From Nostoc parmelioides FACHB-3921 (GTDB taxonomy: Bacteria > Cyanobacteriota > Cyanobacteriia > Cyanobacteriales > Nostocaceae): a stretch of 40,886 nt of DNA. The translations under genes and the position numbers were made by a program. How positions within the stretch are numbered: the stretch's first letter is position 1; each line of letters begins with the position of its first letter. Where the stretch lies: positions 1 to 40,886 of the forward strand of contig NZ_JACJQL010000052.1 in the NCBI RefSeq assembly GCF_014696625.1, given 5' to 3'. Under the pieces are notes generated by a model, which was not told the DNA's origin, did no database searches, and saw only the letters and a program-made list of their open reading frames with translations. Shown piece after piece: positions 15,697-24,629 of the stretch.

Positions 15697-17547
15697 CTAA
15701 CCTGGGGAAAATACCACCCGAAAACCGCATATTCTTAAGCCGCCGTCTGACTCATTCCAACTGCGGCTAGCGCTGCGACAAAGTTCCGCGCCAAAGTTCC
15801 AGGAACCGCCACGCAACACTCGGCGATATATATCACCACCTGCTTCCCACACACTACCATCGGTGGGTGCGCCGTTGTAGTTATTGTGCCAAGGATCAGC
15901 GCACCATTCCCAGACTAAGCCGTGCATATCGTATAATCCAAAGGCGTTGGCTACGCGAAAATTGCCGACATCTGTAGTTTCTTTGCGGTATCTGGTTTTG
16001 GCTTCAAGATTGTGAATATCGCTGTCGCTAAAGTTGGCTAAATCGGGGGTGATGGTTTCGCCAAAGTGAAAGGATGTAGTTGTTCCAGCACGACAAGCAT
16101 ATTCCCATTCGGCTTCGCTGGGTAGGCGATATTCCCGTCCGGTTTTTTCGGAAAGTCTGGCACAAAATTCTAAAACTTCGTGCCAAGAGACGTTTTCTAC
16201 TGGTCTATTTTGACCTTTGTATTTTGAGGGGTAAGGATTTAAGGCTTGTTTAATTTTGGGTAAGCTAGCCACAGCTCGCCACTGTGCTTGAGTTACGGGA
16301 TATTTTCCCATGAAAAAGGAGGCGATCGCTACTTGATGTTGGGGGCGTTCGTCGGCATCTCCTTCAAAGTTGGGCGAACCCATCAGGTATGCACCGCCGG
16401 GAATTGACACCATTTCTAGGGTGATGTCTTTGTTTAATTGTTCTACCAAAATTTGGGTATTGGTGCGATCGCGGTTGACGATGCGACCGGCTGTATCTAC
16501 TGTAACTACCTCATACTCAAAGGTTTGTAGGGGAGGTAATGGCCGTTTTGTTCTTTGTGTTGCTGGTGCTAATGGGACTAATGTTGTTTGAGTATTTGGC
16601 AAAATTTGAGTTTCTTCAACTATTGCTGTGGAGACTTGTAAATCATGGAGAACTTCTGCGGCTGATTGATATCTTTCACTAGGTAAATGCTTGAGTAATT
16701 TATCTAAAATTTGACTTAAATTTTCACTAATCGTGATACCTCTGTCCTGTAGATATTCTTGCCATAACCATTTACCATTCATGGGATCATAAAGACCATC
16801 ATCAATATGTCCGTAAGGATTTTGTTGCGGTAAGCATTGGGTTAATAATCTGACACAAGTAACACCCAAAGCATATAAATCACTAGCATGACAAGCGAAC
16901 CCTGCCATTTGTTCAGTTGGTGCATAACCAAGGGTATAAATAGCTGTTGCTTGTCTAGCTATACTAGTTTGGGTAACTTGTTTAGCACCACCAAAATCAA
17001 TTAATACTAATTTGCCATCACCATCACGCCGAATAATATTTTCTGGTTTAATATCTCGGTGGATAACTTGATGAAAATGAACAAAATCGAGAACTGGCAA
17101 TAAATCAATTAACAGTTGCCGAATTTTTTCTTCGTTAAATGGTTCTTGCTGGACTTCTTGTAAGAGTGTTAGTCCTTTAATGAACTCCTGAACAAGATAT
17201 AAGCTAGAACCTTGTTCAAAGTAAGCTAATAATCTCGGTATTTGAGTGTGATTTTCTCCCAGTTCATACAGACGGAAGGCTTCTTCTTTAAAGAATTCTG
17301 CCGCTTTGCTGCGCTGTCCGGTTCCTTGAATTTGTGGGAAGAATTGTTTGATGACACAAGGCGCATCTAGTCTATCTGCGTCTTCAGCTGCGTAGGTTTT
17401 GCTGAATCCACCTTCACCTAATAGTCCTAGTACGCGGTAGCGATTTCTTAGTAGTTTGCCAAAGTTGCTTTGTCCGCAACTCATGCAAAATCTATTGCCA
17501 TCAGGATTGAATGGGTTTGAACAATTGGGATTTTGGCAGATTTGCAT
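15697..17547 (-). CDS. Ser/Thr protein kinase fused to formylglycine-enzyme-like domain
   Basis: 616 residues in three parts. Residues 1-24 form a four-cysteine zinc-ribbon-like knob (Cys4, Cys9, Cys21, Cys24). Residues 37-300 are a Hanks-type kinase: GEGGFSKT glycine loop (44-51), Lys67, HRDIKPEN (163-170) and DFG (184-186), all intact, so it should be active. Residues from about 375 to 614 match the FGE/SUMF1 fold (IPGGAYLMGS, RLPSEAEWEYACRAG, VWEWCADPW, RVLRGGSWNFG). The paired active-site cysteines of true FGE are not visible, so this part is probably a binding domain. No membrane segment is apparent. It is a single gene with a 390-bp leader. Confidence 0.92.
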   Translation of the reverse strand: MQICQNPNCSNPFNPDGNRFCMSCGQSNFGKLLRNRYRVLGLLGEGGFSKTYAAEDADRLDAPCVIKQFFPQIQGTGQRSKAAEFFKEEAFRLYELGENHTQIPRLLAYFEQGSSLYLVQEFIKGLTLLQEVQQEPFNEEKIRQLLIDLLPVLDFVHFHQVIHRDIKPENIIRRDGDGKLVLIDFGGAKQVTQTSIARQATAIYTLGYAPTEQMAGFACHASDLYALGVTCVRLLTQCLPQQNPYGHIDDGLYDPMNGKWLWQEYLQDRGITISENLSQILDKLLKHLPSERYQSAAEVLHDLQVSTAIVEETQILPNTQTTLVPLAPATQRTKRPLPPLQTFEYEVVTVDTAGRIVNRDRTNTQILVEQLNKDITLEMVSIPGGAYLMGSPNFEGDADERPQHQVAIASFFMGKYPVTQAQWRAVASLPKIKQALNPYPSKYKGQNRPVENVSWHEVLEFCARLSEKTGREYRLPSEAEWEYACRAGTTTSFHFGETITPDLANFSDSDIHNLEAKTRYRKETTDVGNFRVANAFGLYDMHGLVWEWCADPWHNNYNGAPTDGSVWEAGGDIYRRVLRGGSWNFGAELCRSASRSWNESDGGLRICGFRVVFSPG

Positions 17548-17934
17548 AACGAAGGGATAATAGCATCTTGTCCAAACTTAGCCCCAATATTATCGAATTG
17601 AAAAGGGATATCTAGACAAATAAATATTAATAATTTTCATCTGTATAAATACTTAAACGGCAAACACAGATGAATTTATTGAGTTAATCTGTTACTCGTT
17701 ACTGGGTAGTTTGTGAAGATACATTGGTAAGATGAGTAAGCTAATGCTAATAAAGTTCTAGTTCGTAGATAGCAATTAATTACCCAGAAAAATAGTAACT
17801 AGGATTAAAGCCATGACTACAAACTTAAATTTATTTTCATTTACCTACAGAAAATGCACGAGTTAACAGATATTCATTTATAAAATAATATTAGAATTAA
17901 AGAATTGGGTTTGTCAAGTATGTTTATATTTTGT
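17548..17934. other. Intergenic region upstream of the kinase
   Basis: About 390 bp between the kinase start and the 3' end of the potC-like gene, both on the minus strand. It is AT-rich with no convincing ORF or RNA motif. It presumably holds the kinase promoter and the potC terminator. Confidence 0.4.
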
Positions 17935-18729
17935 TTATTTTCGTGCTCCTAAGGAGCGAATTGATTCTGCTATAAAGGCAACAATTGCAGATAGAAAAAT
18001 CAGCAAAACACTGAGAGCATTGATATCAGGTTTAACACCAGTTCTAATCCGACTAAAAATTTCCATTGGCAGAGTGTTGTAACCGCTACCTGAGGTAAAA
18101 CTAGCAATGAGAAAATCATCTAAACTAAGAACAAATGCTAACAAACAGCCAGCAACAATTCCTGGCATTAATTGAGGTAGTAATACTTGCAGAAATGCTT
18201 GTATTGGTGTAGCGCCCAAATCAAGTGCAGCTTCTTCTAAGTGGGGGTCTAAATTTGTCAGTCGTGATGAAACTACTAAAGCGATATAGGCAATACAAAA
18301 CACCACATGGGCAGCCACAATCGTCCATAAGCTGAGGGGGATGGCGAAGGTAGCGAGAAAGACGAGAGTGGCAACAGCGATCGCAATATCGGGGATAATT
18401 AATGGTAAGTAAGCAACGCCACGGTACAAATTCTTACCAGGAAACTGATAACGCGCCAAACCCACGGCCATTAAGGTTCCCAACACAGCAGAAATACCGA
18501 CGGCACAGCAGGCAACCAGTAAACTATTCTTCAAAGCTGATAAGATGCGATCGTCACCTAATAGCTGGTAATACCAATCAAGGGTGAAACCTTGCCAAGT
18601 TGCACTGTAAGGTGATTTGTTGAAGCTATAAAATCCCAGTACCAGGATAGGTAGGTACATGAATATAAATATGAGTACGGAGAAAACCGCCTGCCATGAG
18701 GAAAATTTTAAACTCTTTTCTGACAACAT
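17935..18729 (-). CDS. potC: ABC transporter permease, PotC (spermidine/putrescine) type
   Basis: 264 residues with six membrane segments, complete at both ends. The EAA loop that contacts the ATPase is present (EEAALDLGATPIQAFLQVLLP), as is the PotC-typical DDFLIASFTSGSG. In this family the protein pairs with PotB, PotA and the binding protein PotD for polyamine import. None of those partners is adjacent: the next gene upstream on this strand is a NYN-domain fragment. It is either an orphan permease with partners elsewhere or the remainder of a broken operon. Assignment to polyamine and not another small solute is from the family only. Confidence 0.85.
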   Translation of the reverse strand: MLSEKSLKFSSWQAVFSVLIFIFMYLPILVLGFYSFNKSPYSATWQGFTLDWYYQLLGDDRILSALKNSLLVACCAVGISAVLGTLMAVGLARYQFPGKNLYRGVAYLPLIIPDIAIAVATLVFLATFAIPLSLWTIVAAHVVFCIAYIALVVSSRLTNLDPHLEEAALDLGATPIQAFLQVLLPQLMPGIVAGCLLAFVLSLDDFLIASFTSGSGYNTLPMEIFSRIRTGVKPDINALSVLLIFLSAIVAFIAESIRSLGARK

Positions 18730-18884
18730 TTTTAGCTCCTAATATCACTTTAATTCTCAAATAATTCTCAAAATCACTAATCCCAGTGTTTGTTATCCTA
18801 TTTTAAGTGTTATTTTATATGCGTTTTTAATGCTAGTTTAATGCTCAATTTTATTATCTGTTACCCTGCATACGCAAAAAAGAA

Positions 18885-18904
18885 AGGGAGTGTAACAACT
18901 CCCT
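18885..18904 (-). terminator. Rho-independent terminator after the NYN fragment
   Basis: On the minus strand AGGGAGT-TGTTAC-ACTCCCT is followed by TTTCTTTTTT. The stem overlaps the stop codon of the NYN-like frame. This is a classic stem plus U-tract layout. Confidence 0.7.
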
Positions 18905-19118
18905 AACGCTTCACCAGCTTTAAAAACTCAGTTCCATTTAGTACAAGAGCATCAATAAGAGGCTTAAAATCTAAATCACCTGCAAGTAAAGTTGCTTCAT
19001 CCATATTTTTTTGGAAGGAATGCGTAAGCATATCCACGGCAATCATAATATCAATTTCCTTTTGCTCCTTCTTAGCCTTACCTGTGGGTCTTTTTGCACT
19101 GTTCACCATAATGCTCAA
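18903..19118 (-). pseudogene. Truncated NYN/PIN-like domain remnant
   Basis: About 70 residues. KEIDIMIAVDMLTHSF and EATLLAGDLDFKPLIDAL match the centre of NYN-domain proteins (PIN-like nuclease fold, with the acidic residues ID and GDLDF). Full-length relatives also have an N-terminal segment with the first catalytic Asp and a C-terminal strand-helix part; both are missing. The ATG at 19109-19107 (MVNSAK) or a nearby TTG could start translation. It is most likely a decayed fragment, though the intact terminator at its end leaves open a short expressed gene. Confidence 0.6.
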
Positions 19119-19782
19119 TTAATGCTCAAATGTGGATACTTAATATTATATTTATTGATTTGTAAGCATTATAAATCAATAAACCGCCTGCGTATACGTA
19201 GGCGGTTTATTGTGCGATAGAGAAATATTCACATTTTTGTGATCTATTAGGATTATCAAGCATAAAATACATTCCACTCGATATTAAACGTCAATATCGT
19301 AGCCGAAATTTCAGCCATAGGCTCAAAGAATTACCTAATCCAAAAATATATAATTGCTAGCTTATTTTAGTAACGAAGAGTATAAACAAGTGAATAGTGG
19401 CAAATCCCTTAAATATCGGTGCGGTAAATAGAAAAAACTATAAAATTGCTAATTTTCAGAGTTTTTACTTAGGTAAATTGGAAAAATAACTTGGAAAATT
19501 TGGAGTGATTGAGTTTAATTAGCCTGATAAATTATATTTGATAATTTATTAAATGCAACCAATTAATTGATTATAGAACAAAAATTATCTCTTAGGAATG
19601 GGTAGATTTCCCTACTAAGATAGACAAGGAATTAAGAATATAAAGCATAAGATGATGGGGCAGTCAATTTTAAAATTGGTGTTAAGAATTAGTTTCTAGT
19701 GCAAATTTAATCGTCCATCAGGCACTCTTGAAACAAAAAATAAACACACCTAATTCAAATCTTAGTTTGTAGGAGGTTTGTG
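19119..19782. other. Intergenic region with overlapping hairpins
   Basis: About 660 bp between the NYN remnant (minus) and a glycosyltransferase (plus). The part at 19151-19211 holds two strong overlapping inverted repeats; the rest is AT-rich with no gene recognised. The glycosyltransferase has a clear AGGAGG ribosome-binding site at 19771-19776. Confidence 0.5.
19151..19211. repeat. Two overlapping inverted repeats
   Basis: Hairpin 1: TTTATTGATTT (19151-19161) pairs with AAATCAATAAA (19173-19183), 11 bp perfect. Hairpin 2: AATAAACCGCCTGCGTA (19178-19194) pairs with TACGTAGGCGGTTTATT (19195-19211), 17 bp with one mismatch and no loop. They share AATAAA and therefore cannot both form. They lie in the leader of the NYN remnant. 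Confidence 0.75.
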
Positions 19783-20862
19783 ATGCGAATTGCTCAAGTA
19801 GCCCCATTATGGGAGAGAGTACCCCCGCCTGCTTATGGCGGTATAGAGTTAGTAGTGGGGTTACTAACAGATGAGTTAGTCCGACGTGGACACGAAGTTA
19901 CCCTGTTTGCATCGGGAGATTCTATCAGTTTAGCAAACCTAGTATCAGTACATCCCCGCGCCCTAAGGCTTGATTCCAGTGTTAAGGAATACGGCATTTA
20001 TGAAATGCTCCAACTAGGCACAGTATATGAGCGTGCAGATGAATTTGATGTTATTCATTCACACATGGGTTGTGCATCATTACCTTACACAAAGTTAGTC
20101 AAAACTCCCACTGTTCACACCTTACACGGCATTTTTACACCTGATAACGAAAAAATGTTTAGGTATGCCAAAACTGAGCCTTTTGTGAGTATTTCTGATG
20201 CACAAAGGGATCTGAGATTAGGACTTAATTATGTGGGAACAGTTTACAACGGTATTGATGTTAATAGTTATCAGTTTTATCCCCAACCGGATGAACCACC
20301 ATATTTAGCATTTTTAGGTCGAATATCTCCAGAAAAAGGTACACATCTAGCAATAGAAATTGCCAAAAAAGCTGGCTGGCATTTAAAAATTGCAGGTAAA
20401 GTAGATGTTGTTGATGTAGAATATTTTGAAAAGGAAATTAAACCATTAATTGATGGTAAGCAAATTGAATATTTAGGTGAAGCAGACCACACACAAAAAA
20501 ATATCCTGATGGGAGGTGCAGTCGCCACCCTATTCCCTATTACATGGAGAGAACCATTCGGATTAGTAATGGTTGAGTCAATGGCATCAGGTACGCCTGT
20601 GATTGCGATGAATCTTGGTTCTACTACAGAGGTGATTGCCCACGGTAAAACAGGCTTCTTATGCAGTAATGTAGAAGAATGCGTTAGTGCGATCGCCAAG
20701 GTCACAAATCTAGACCGTTATGCTTGTCGGGAGTATGTGCAGAAACGTTTTAGTTTGCAAGCCATGACCGACGGCTATGAAGAAGTTTATCGACAAATTC
20801 TGCAACAGCGCTTTGTTAATAATGGGCATCACCGGAGTACAGTTGCTTTGAGTAAAGTATAG
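19783..20862 (+). CDS. GT4-family glycosyltransferase
   Basis: 359 residues from the ATG at 19783, chosen because AGGAGG ends 6 bp upstream; the GTG at 19780 would be too close. N-terminal features of GT4 enzymes are PPAYGGIELVVGLL and GHEVTLFASGDS. The C-terminal donor-binding domain shows FLGRISPEKGTHLAIEIA and EPFGLVMVESMASGTPVIA with the E-x7-E motif. No signal peptide is present, so it acts in the cytoplasm, probably at the membrane. Donor and acceptor are unknown. It stands alone, preceded by a long leader and followed by an imperfect hairpin. Confidence 0.88.
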   Translation: MRIAQVAPLWERVPPPAYGGIELVVGLLTDELVRRGHEVTLFASGDSISLANLVSVHPRALRLDSSVKEYGIYEMLQLGTVYERADEFDVIHSHMGCASLPYTKLVKTPTVHTLHGIFTPDNEKMFRYAKTEPFVSISDAQRDLRLGLNYVGTVYNGIDVNSYQFYPQPDEPPYLAFLGRISPEKGTHLAIEIAKKAGWHLKIAGKVDVVDVEYFEKEIKPLIDGKQIEYLGEADHTQKNILMGGAVATLFPITWREPFGLVMVESMASGTPVIAMNLGSTTEVIAHGKTGFLCSNVEECVSAIAKVTNLDRYACREYVQKRFSLQAMTDGYEEVYRQILQQRFVNNGHHRSTVALSKV

Positions 20863-20935
20863 AATATGGGTGAATCTTGATACCTACTCATGTAAAGGGT
20901 GATAACCTAGCAACAAGGCTTGTTGAGTTGGTTTG

Positions 20936-20984
20936 GTTGGTAATGGTAATTATTGCTTATGATTACCCATTACCAATTACCAAC
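20936..20984. terminator. Imperfect bidirectional hairpin between convergent genes
   Basis: GTTGGTAATGGTAAT pairs with ATTACCCATTACCAATTACC, with bulges. It lies between the 3' ends of the glycosyltransferase and the DUF1499 gene. It has the look of a repeat-derived terminator and no long U-tract. Confidence 0.45.
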
Positions 20985-21023
20985 TCCACAGATACGATAA
21001 GTGTTCAACTGGACATAAGATAA

Positions 21024-21422
21024 CTAGTTGGTTTCGCCAAATTTAGCTCGAATTGTTTCAATTCTTTTGCGGTTAACACCTAAATCACTTTGACCTAAGC
21101 GGGAAGCAGAACGCACCTGGATGACATTAGCATTACGGTCTAAATAAAACTCGACATCATCGACAAATCCCAGTAAAGCACTTTGAAATTCTGCATATAA
21201 ATAATCGGGACTTTCAGTAATGATTTTGGTGCGAGGTAAAGATTGAATTACACTTTTGAGCTTGTTTATCGCCTCTTCTGGTGTCGAGGTAAAATATATT
21301 GGTGCAATTTGGTGGACTGTATCGGTACTCTGGCTAGAAACACAATTAGGAGAGGTGGGACAAGTTGCTAATCTACCGTCGCGCACACCTAGATTGTTTG
21401 GGCGTTTACCTGTGAAAACCAT
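21024..21422 (-). CDS. DUF1499 domain protein
   Basis: 132 residues, the usual family length. It shows the DUF1499 marks CPTSPNCVSSQ near residue 20, a central PRTKIITESPDYLYAEFQS and VDDVEFYLDRNANVIQVRSASRLGQSD split by short gaps, ending in RIETIRAKF. No signal peptide is obvious. The function of the family is not established; in plants and cyanobacteria it is mostly hypothetical. It is convergent with the glycosyltransferase and divergent from the aminotransferase. Confidence 0.85.
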   Translation of the reverse strand: MVFTGKRPNNLGVRDGRLATCPTSPNCVSSQSTDTVHQIAPIYFTSTPEEAINKLKSVIQSLPRTKIITESPDYLYAEFQSALLGFVDDVEFYLDRNANVIQVRSASRLGQSDLGVNRKRIETIRAKFGETN

Positions 21423-21591
21423 AATTAGGAATTGGGTATTGGGGACTAATCAATTCAAAAGTATTATGCTGTGGGTATATCCAACTTCAGACTACATCTT
21501 TAGGCCACAGAGGAAAATAATTCTCTAGACTTATAAAACATGGGTGATGCGATCGCTTTATGATGCGGTAAGTGGTATATAGGCGATCGTT

Positions 21592-22737
21592 ATGACGCAG
21601 ATAATCTCAATCAATGACAATCAACGTTTACAATTAGAACCTTTAAAAGTTCCCTCCCGTTTGCTGTTGGGGCCTGGGCCATCAAATGCCCATCCCGCAG
21701 TCCTGCAAGCGATGAATGTTTCACCCGTGGGACATCTTGACCCGGCTTTCCTTTCACTGATGGATGAAATTCAATCTTTGCTGCGCTATGTATGGCAAAC
21801 AGAAAACCCCCTCACCATTGCTGTGAGTGGTACAGGGACAGCTGCAATGGAAGCAACCATCGCCAATGCTGTAGAACCTGGTGATGTAGTGTTAATTGGT
21901 GTAGCTGGTTATTTTGGCAATCGTCTGGTGGATATGGCTGGACGCTATGGCGCAGATGTCCGCACAATTTCCAAGCCTTGGGGACAAGTTTTCTCACTGG
22001 AAGAACTCCGCACAGCTTTAGAAACCCATCGTCCGGCAATTTTGGCTTTAGTTCATGCAGAAACCTCCACAGGCGCACGTCAACCCTTGGAAGGGGTGGG
22101 TGAGTTGTGTCGAGAATTTGGCACTCTGTTATTAGTAGATACAGTTACTAGCTTGGGTGGTGTCCCTATCTTTTTGGATGAGTGGGGAGTAGATTTAGCC
22201 TACAGTTGCAGTCAGAAAGGTCTAGGTTGTTCCCCTGGCGCTTCACCTTTTACCATGAGTTCCCGTGCTATTGAGAAGTTGCAACGGCGAAGCACCAAAG
22301 TAGCGAATTGGTATTTAGATATGAACTTGCTGGGTAAGTATTGGGGTAGTGAGCGAGTTTATCACCACACAGCCCCGATTAATCTGTATTATGCTTTACG
22401 AGAAGCATTGCGTTTAATTGCCCAGGAAGGACTAGCAAACTGCTGGCAACGCCATCAAAAGAACGTAGAGTATTTGTGGGAAAGATTAGAAGATATAGGC
22501 TTAAGTCTGCACGTTGAGAAAGAATACAGACTACCAACCCTCACAACAGTCTGTATTCCCGACGGAGTGGATGGTAAAGCAGTCGCCCGTCAGTTACTCA
22601 ATGAACATAACATTGAAATTGGCGGTGGTTTAGGCGAATTAGCAGGTAAAGTTTGGCGTGTGGGGCTAATGGGTTTCAATAGCCGCAAAGAAAGTGTTGA
22701 CCAATTGATTCCAGCCTTAGAGCAAGTTTTACGTTAG
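21592..22737 (+). CDS. Alanine/serine-glyoxylate aminotransferase (class V, PLP)
   Basis: 381 residues. It is a fold-type I PLP enzyme with SGTGTAAMEA (79-88) for phosphate binding, LVDTVTSLGG (181-190) with Asp183 contacting the pyridine N, and Lys209 in YSCSQKGLGCSPG as the Schiff-base lysine. The N-terminal LLLGPGPSNAHPAVL is typical of alanine-glyoxylate and serine-glyoxylate aminotransferases. It transfers an amino group to glyoxylate to form glycine, which fits photorespiratory glyoxylate disposal in a cyanobacterium. Whether alanine or serine is preferred cannot be told. A HIP1 site lies about 40 bp upstream and a strong hairpin follows. Confidence 0.92.
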   Translation: MTQIISINDNQRLQLEPLKVPSRLLLGPGPSNAHPAVLQAMNVSPVGHLDPAFLSLMDEIQSLLRYVWQTENPLTIAVSGTGTAAMEATIANAVEPGDVVLIGVAGYFGNRLVDMAGRYGADVRTISKPWGQVFSLEELRTALETHRPAILALVHAETSTGARQPLEGVGELCREFGTLLLVDTVTSLGGVPIFLDEWGVDLAYSCSQKGLGCSPGASPFTMSSRAIEKLQRRSTKVANWYLDMNLLGKYWGSERVYHHTAPINLYYALREALRLIAQEGLANCWQRHQKNVEYLWERLEDIGLSLHVEKEYRLPTLTTVCIPDGVDGKAVARQLLNEHNIEIGGGLGELAGKVWRVGLMGFNSRKESVDQLIPALEQVLR

Positions 22738-22860
22738 GGTCAAAATTCTTTGTAAGTTATCAACTTGGTCTACAAGTCTGAATTTAGCTAAGAGGTTGTT
22801 ACTAAATGTTTTTGGGGTAAATATTTTGTTTACACCCCTACATTTTGATAACTGTTACAA

Positions 22861-22896
22861 AAGTACTGAGTGAGTTTCCTAATTCACTCAGTACTT
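22861..22896 (+). terminator. Hairpin downstream of the aminotransferase gene
   Basis: AAGTACTGAGTGA (22861-22873) and TCACTCAGTACTT (22884-22896) are perfect 13-bp arms with a 10-base loop. The gene ends about 120 bp earlier, and the following bases (ATTACTTATTTAT) are T-rich but not a pure U-tract. Confidence 0.65.
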
Positions 22897-23034
22897 ATTA
22901 CTTATTTATGCTTACCCTTCTGATTTCAGAGATAACATTACGATACAGAGCTATCCTCTAGAGGATTGTGGCGCTTAATAATAATATATTCTTGCTGGTT
23001 TTAACGCTTTCTTGCTTTCTTCTCCAAGACAATT

Positions 23035-23685
23035 ATGGTTGAATTTGATGAACAGCTACGCTCCTTAGTTGCTCAAGCCTGTGGACATCCACCCGGAAGC
23101 CCTCAGCGTCAAAAGCTGCTCACACAAATTATTCGCTTGACTTCCCGTAGACTTTGGAAGGAATACACTCCCTATTATCAAGATGCACTGCAACAAACTT
23201 GGCTGTACTTTTGTCGCAACGTTTGTGAAGGGTTGACAGGACAAAAATACGATCCTACTTATGGTACTGTAATTACCTGGCTAAATGCCTATCTGAGGCG
23301 TAGATTACAAGACTTTTATATCAACCACAATAAAGAACAAGCAACAACAGTTCCTTTAAGAATTCGCCAATCTAAATCAGGTGAAAGCAGTGATGTTATC
23401 GATCCTGTAGAGAATTTGGCAGCTACTCCAGAAACGCCACCAATTTTGGAAGAGTTAGAAGCTTGGGTAGAGAGGGATTTGAGCGGAGAATTGCGCGGTA
23501 CTCATGTGAAAGGCCGTCCTGATGTAAACTGTCAGGTGTTAATTCTCAAGCGCTTACCTCCGGAAGTAAGTTGGAAAGAATTGTCTGAGCAATTTGGGCT
23601 GGCAATTCCTACACTGAGTAGTTTTTATCAGCGTCAGTGTCTCCCACGGTTACGGAAATTTGCTGAATCGGAAGGTTTAATTTGA
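23035..23685 (+). CDS. Small sigma-70-like factor (group 3/ECF-like)
   Basis: 216 residues. An N-terminal helical part around YYQDALQQTWLYFCRN resembles sigma region 2 (the DALQQTW... element contacting core polymerase). The C-terminal SWKELSEQFGLAIPTLSSFYQRQCLPRLRKF, in pieces, is a region-4-like helix-turn-helix. No anti-sigma factor is adjacent. The start ATG at 23035 has no clear Shine-Dalgarno. Cyanobacteria have several such divergent sigma-like proteins, and the promoter class they recognise is mostly unknown. It may be a DNA-binding regulator and not a true sigma factor. Confidence 0.7.
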   Translation: MVEFDEQLRSLVAQACGHPPGSPQRQKLLTQIIRLTSRRLWKEYTPYYQDALQQTWLYFCRNVCEGLTGQKYDPTYGTVITWLNAYLRRRLQDFYINHNKEQATTVPLRIRQSKSGESSDVIDPVENLAATPETPPILEELEAWVERDLSGELRGTHVKGRPDVNCQVLILKRLPPEVSWKELSEQFGLAIPTLSSFYQRQCLPRLRKFAESEGLI

Positions 23686-23693
23686 AAGATTAA

Positions 23694-23734
23694 TAATGGG
23701 TGATTGATAAGAACGTATTCTTAATTACCCATTA
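23694..23734. terminator. Bidirectional hairpin between convergent genes
   Basis: TAATGGGT pairs with ACCCATTA, and an inner AAGAA pairs with TTCTT, giving a long imperfect stem. It lies directly between the 3' ends of the sigma-like gene and marC. Confidence 0.6.
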
Positions 23735-23747
23735 GTAAAGAATCAAC

Positions 23748-24341
23748 TCACTGCAAAAATAACTCCCGAATCCCTGTACTACCAATCTCCACCGCCAACG
23801 CTGCCAAGAGAAAACCCAAAAGCTGGGTGACAATTACCCCACCCTCTAAACCAATCCGTTTTTCTATGGGATTTGCCAAGCGCAAAATCAACCAAGTGAC
23901 AAACATCGCCGCCAAAATCCCTAACACTACCGCCAAATGTGGACTTTGGGATTTAGACATAAATAACATCACTGTTGTTAGCGTACCCGGCCCGGCTAAC
24001 AATGGTAAAGCCAAGGGTGTAATTGCCACATCTCTTCCTTCTTCGGTAGTTGGTGTTTCCAATTCTCCCCGTAGCATTTGCAAAGCAATTAACAGCAACA
24101 ACAGCCCCCCAGCTACCCGTAAAGATGCCATGCTGATTTCTAAATAAGTCAAAATATATTGACCACCAAAGGCAAATAGTAATAGAACTGCGATCGCCAC
24201 AATACTCGCTTTATCAATTACTCTATTCCTATCCTCCGGTTCCATACCCTTGGTTAAAGCTAAAACTATGGGTATATTACCTATCGCATCTGCCAAGACG
24301 AACACAGCAATAAAAGTTTGAATCAGAATAGATGTATCCAC
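23748..24341 (-). CDS. MarC family integral membrane protein
   Basis: 197 residues with about six membrane helices. Family marks are FVLADAIGNIPIVLALT at the N-terminus and ALPLLAGPGTLTTVML in the middle, the two halves of the MarC repeat. MarC was once thought to be a multidrug-resistance protein, a role since withdrawn. The transported substrate, if any, is not known. It is a single gene, divergent from the amidohydrolase across a large repeat array. Confidence 0.9.
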   Translation of the reverse strand: MDTSILIQTFIAVFVLADAIGNIPIVLALTKGMEPEDRNRVIDKASIVAIAVLLLFAFGGQYILTYLEISMASLRVAGGLLLLLIALQMLRGELETPTTEEGRDVAITPLALPLLAGPGTLTTVMLFMSKSQSPHLAVVLGILAAMFVTWLILRLANPIEKRIGLEGGVIVTQLLGFLLAALAVEIGSTGIRELFLQ

Positions 24342-24425
24342 AGCAATGCGCTTTTATCAAAGTTTGATAACAACTTACCTTGAGTGGGTTCAGTTGGCTA
24401 TAGCCCGTAGGATGATTGAATTAGT

Positions 24426-24575
24426 TAGTTGTCAGTGGTCAGTGGTCGGTTGTCAGTTGTCAATACCCAATACCCAATCCCTAATCCCCAATCCCCAGTC
24501 CCTAATCCCTAATCCCTAATCCCCAGTCCCTAATCCCTAATCCCCAATCCCCAGTCCCTACTCCCAGTCCCCAAC
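24426..24575. repeat. Large STRR heptamer array
   Basis: It begins with octamer-like units (TTGTCAGT, GGTCAGTGGTC) and continues as at least 14 tandem heptamers mixing CCCTAAT, CCCCAAT and CCCCAGT. This is the short tandemly repeated repetitive sequence type of heterocystous cyanobacteria. It lies between the divergent marC and nitrilase-type genes, so any promoters must lie beside or inside it. Confidence 0.9.
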
Positions 24576-24629
24576 TAACGGTATATTTAAGTATCTATCT
24601 CACACAACTCTACTGTTTTTTTTAAGTCT

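Noticed and set aside
15524..15730. 68-codon minus-strand open frame
   Set aside because: Its sequence comes from the composite heptamer and 33-bp repeats and overlaps the end of the kinase gene.
24426..24575. Possible CRISPR array
   Set aside because: The repeats are 7-8 bp units in direct tandem with no unique spacers and no cas genes nearby; they are STRR sequences.
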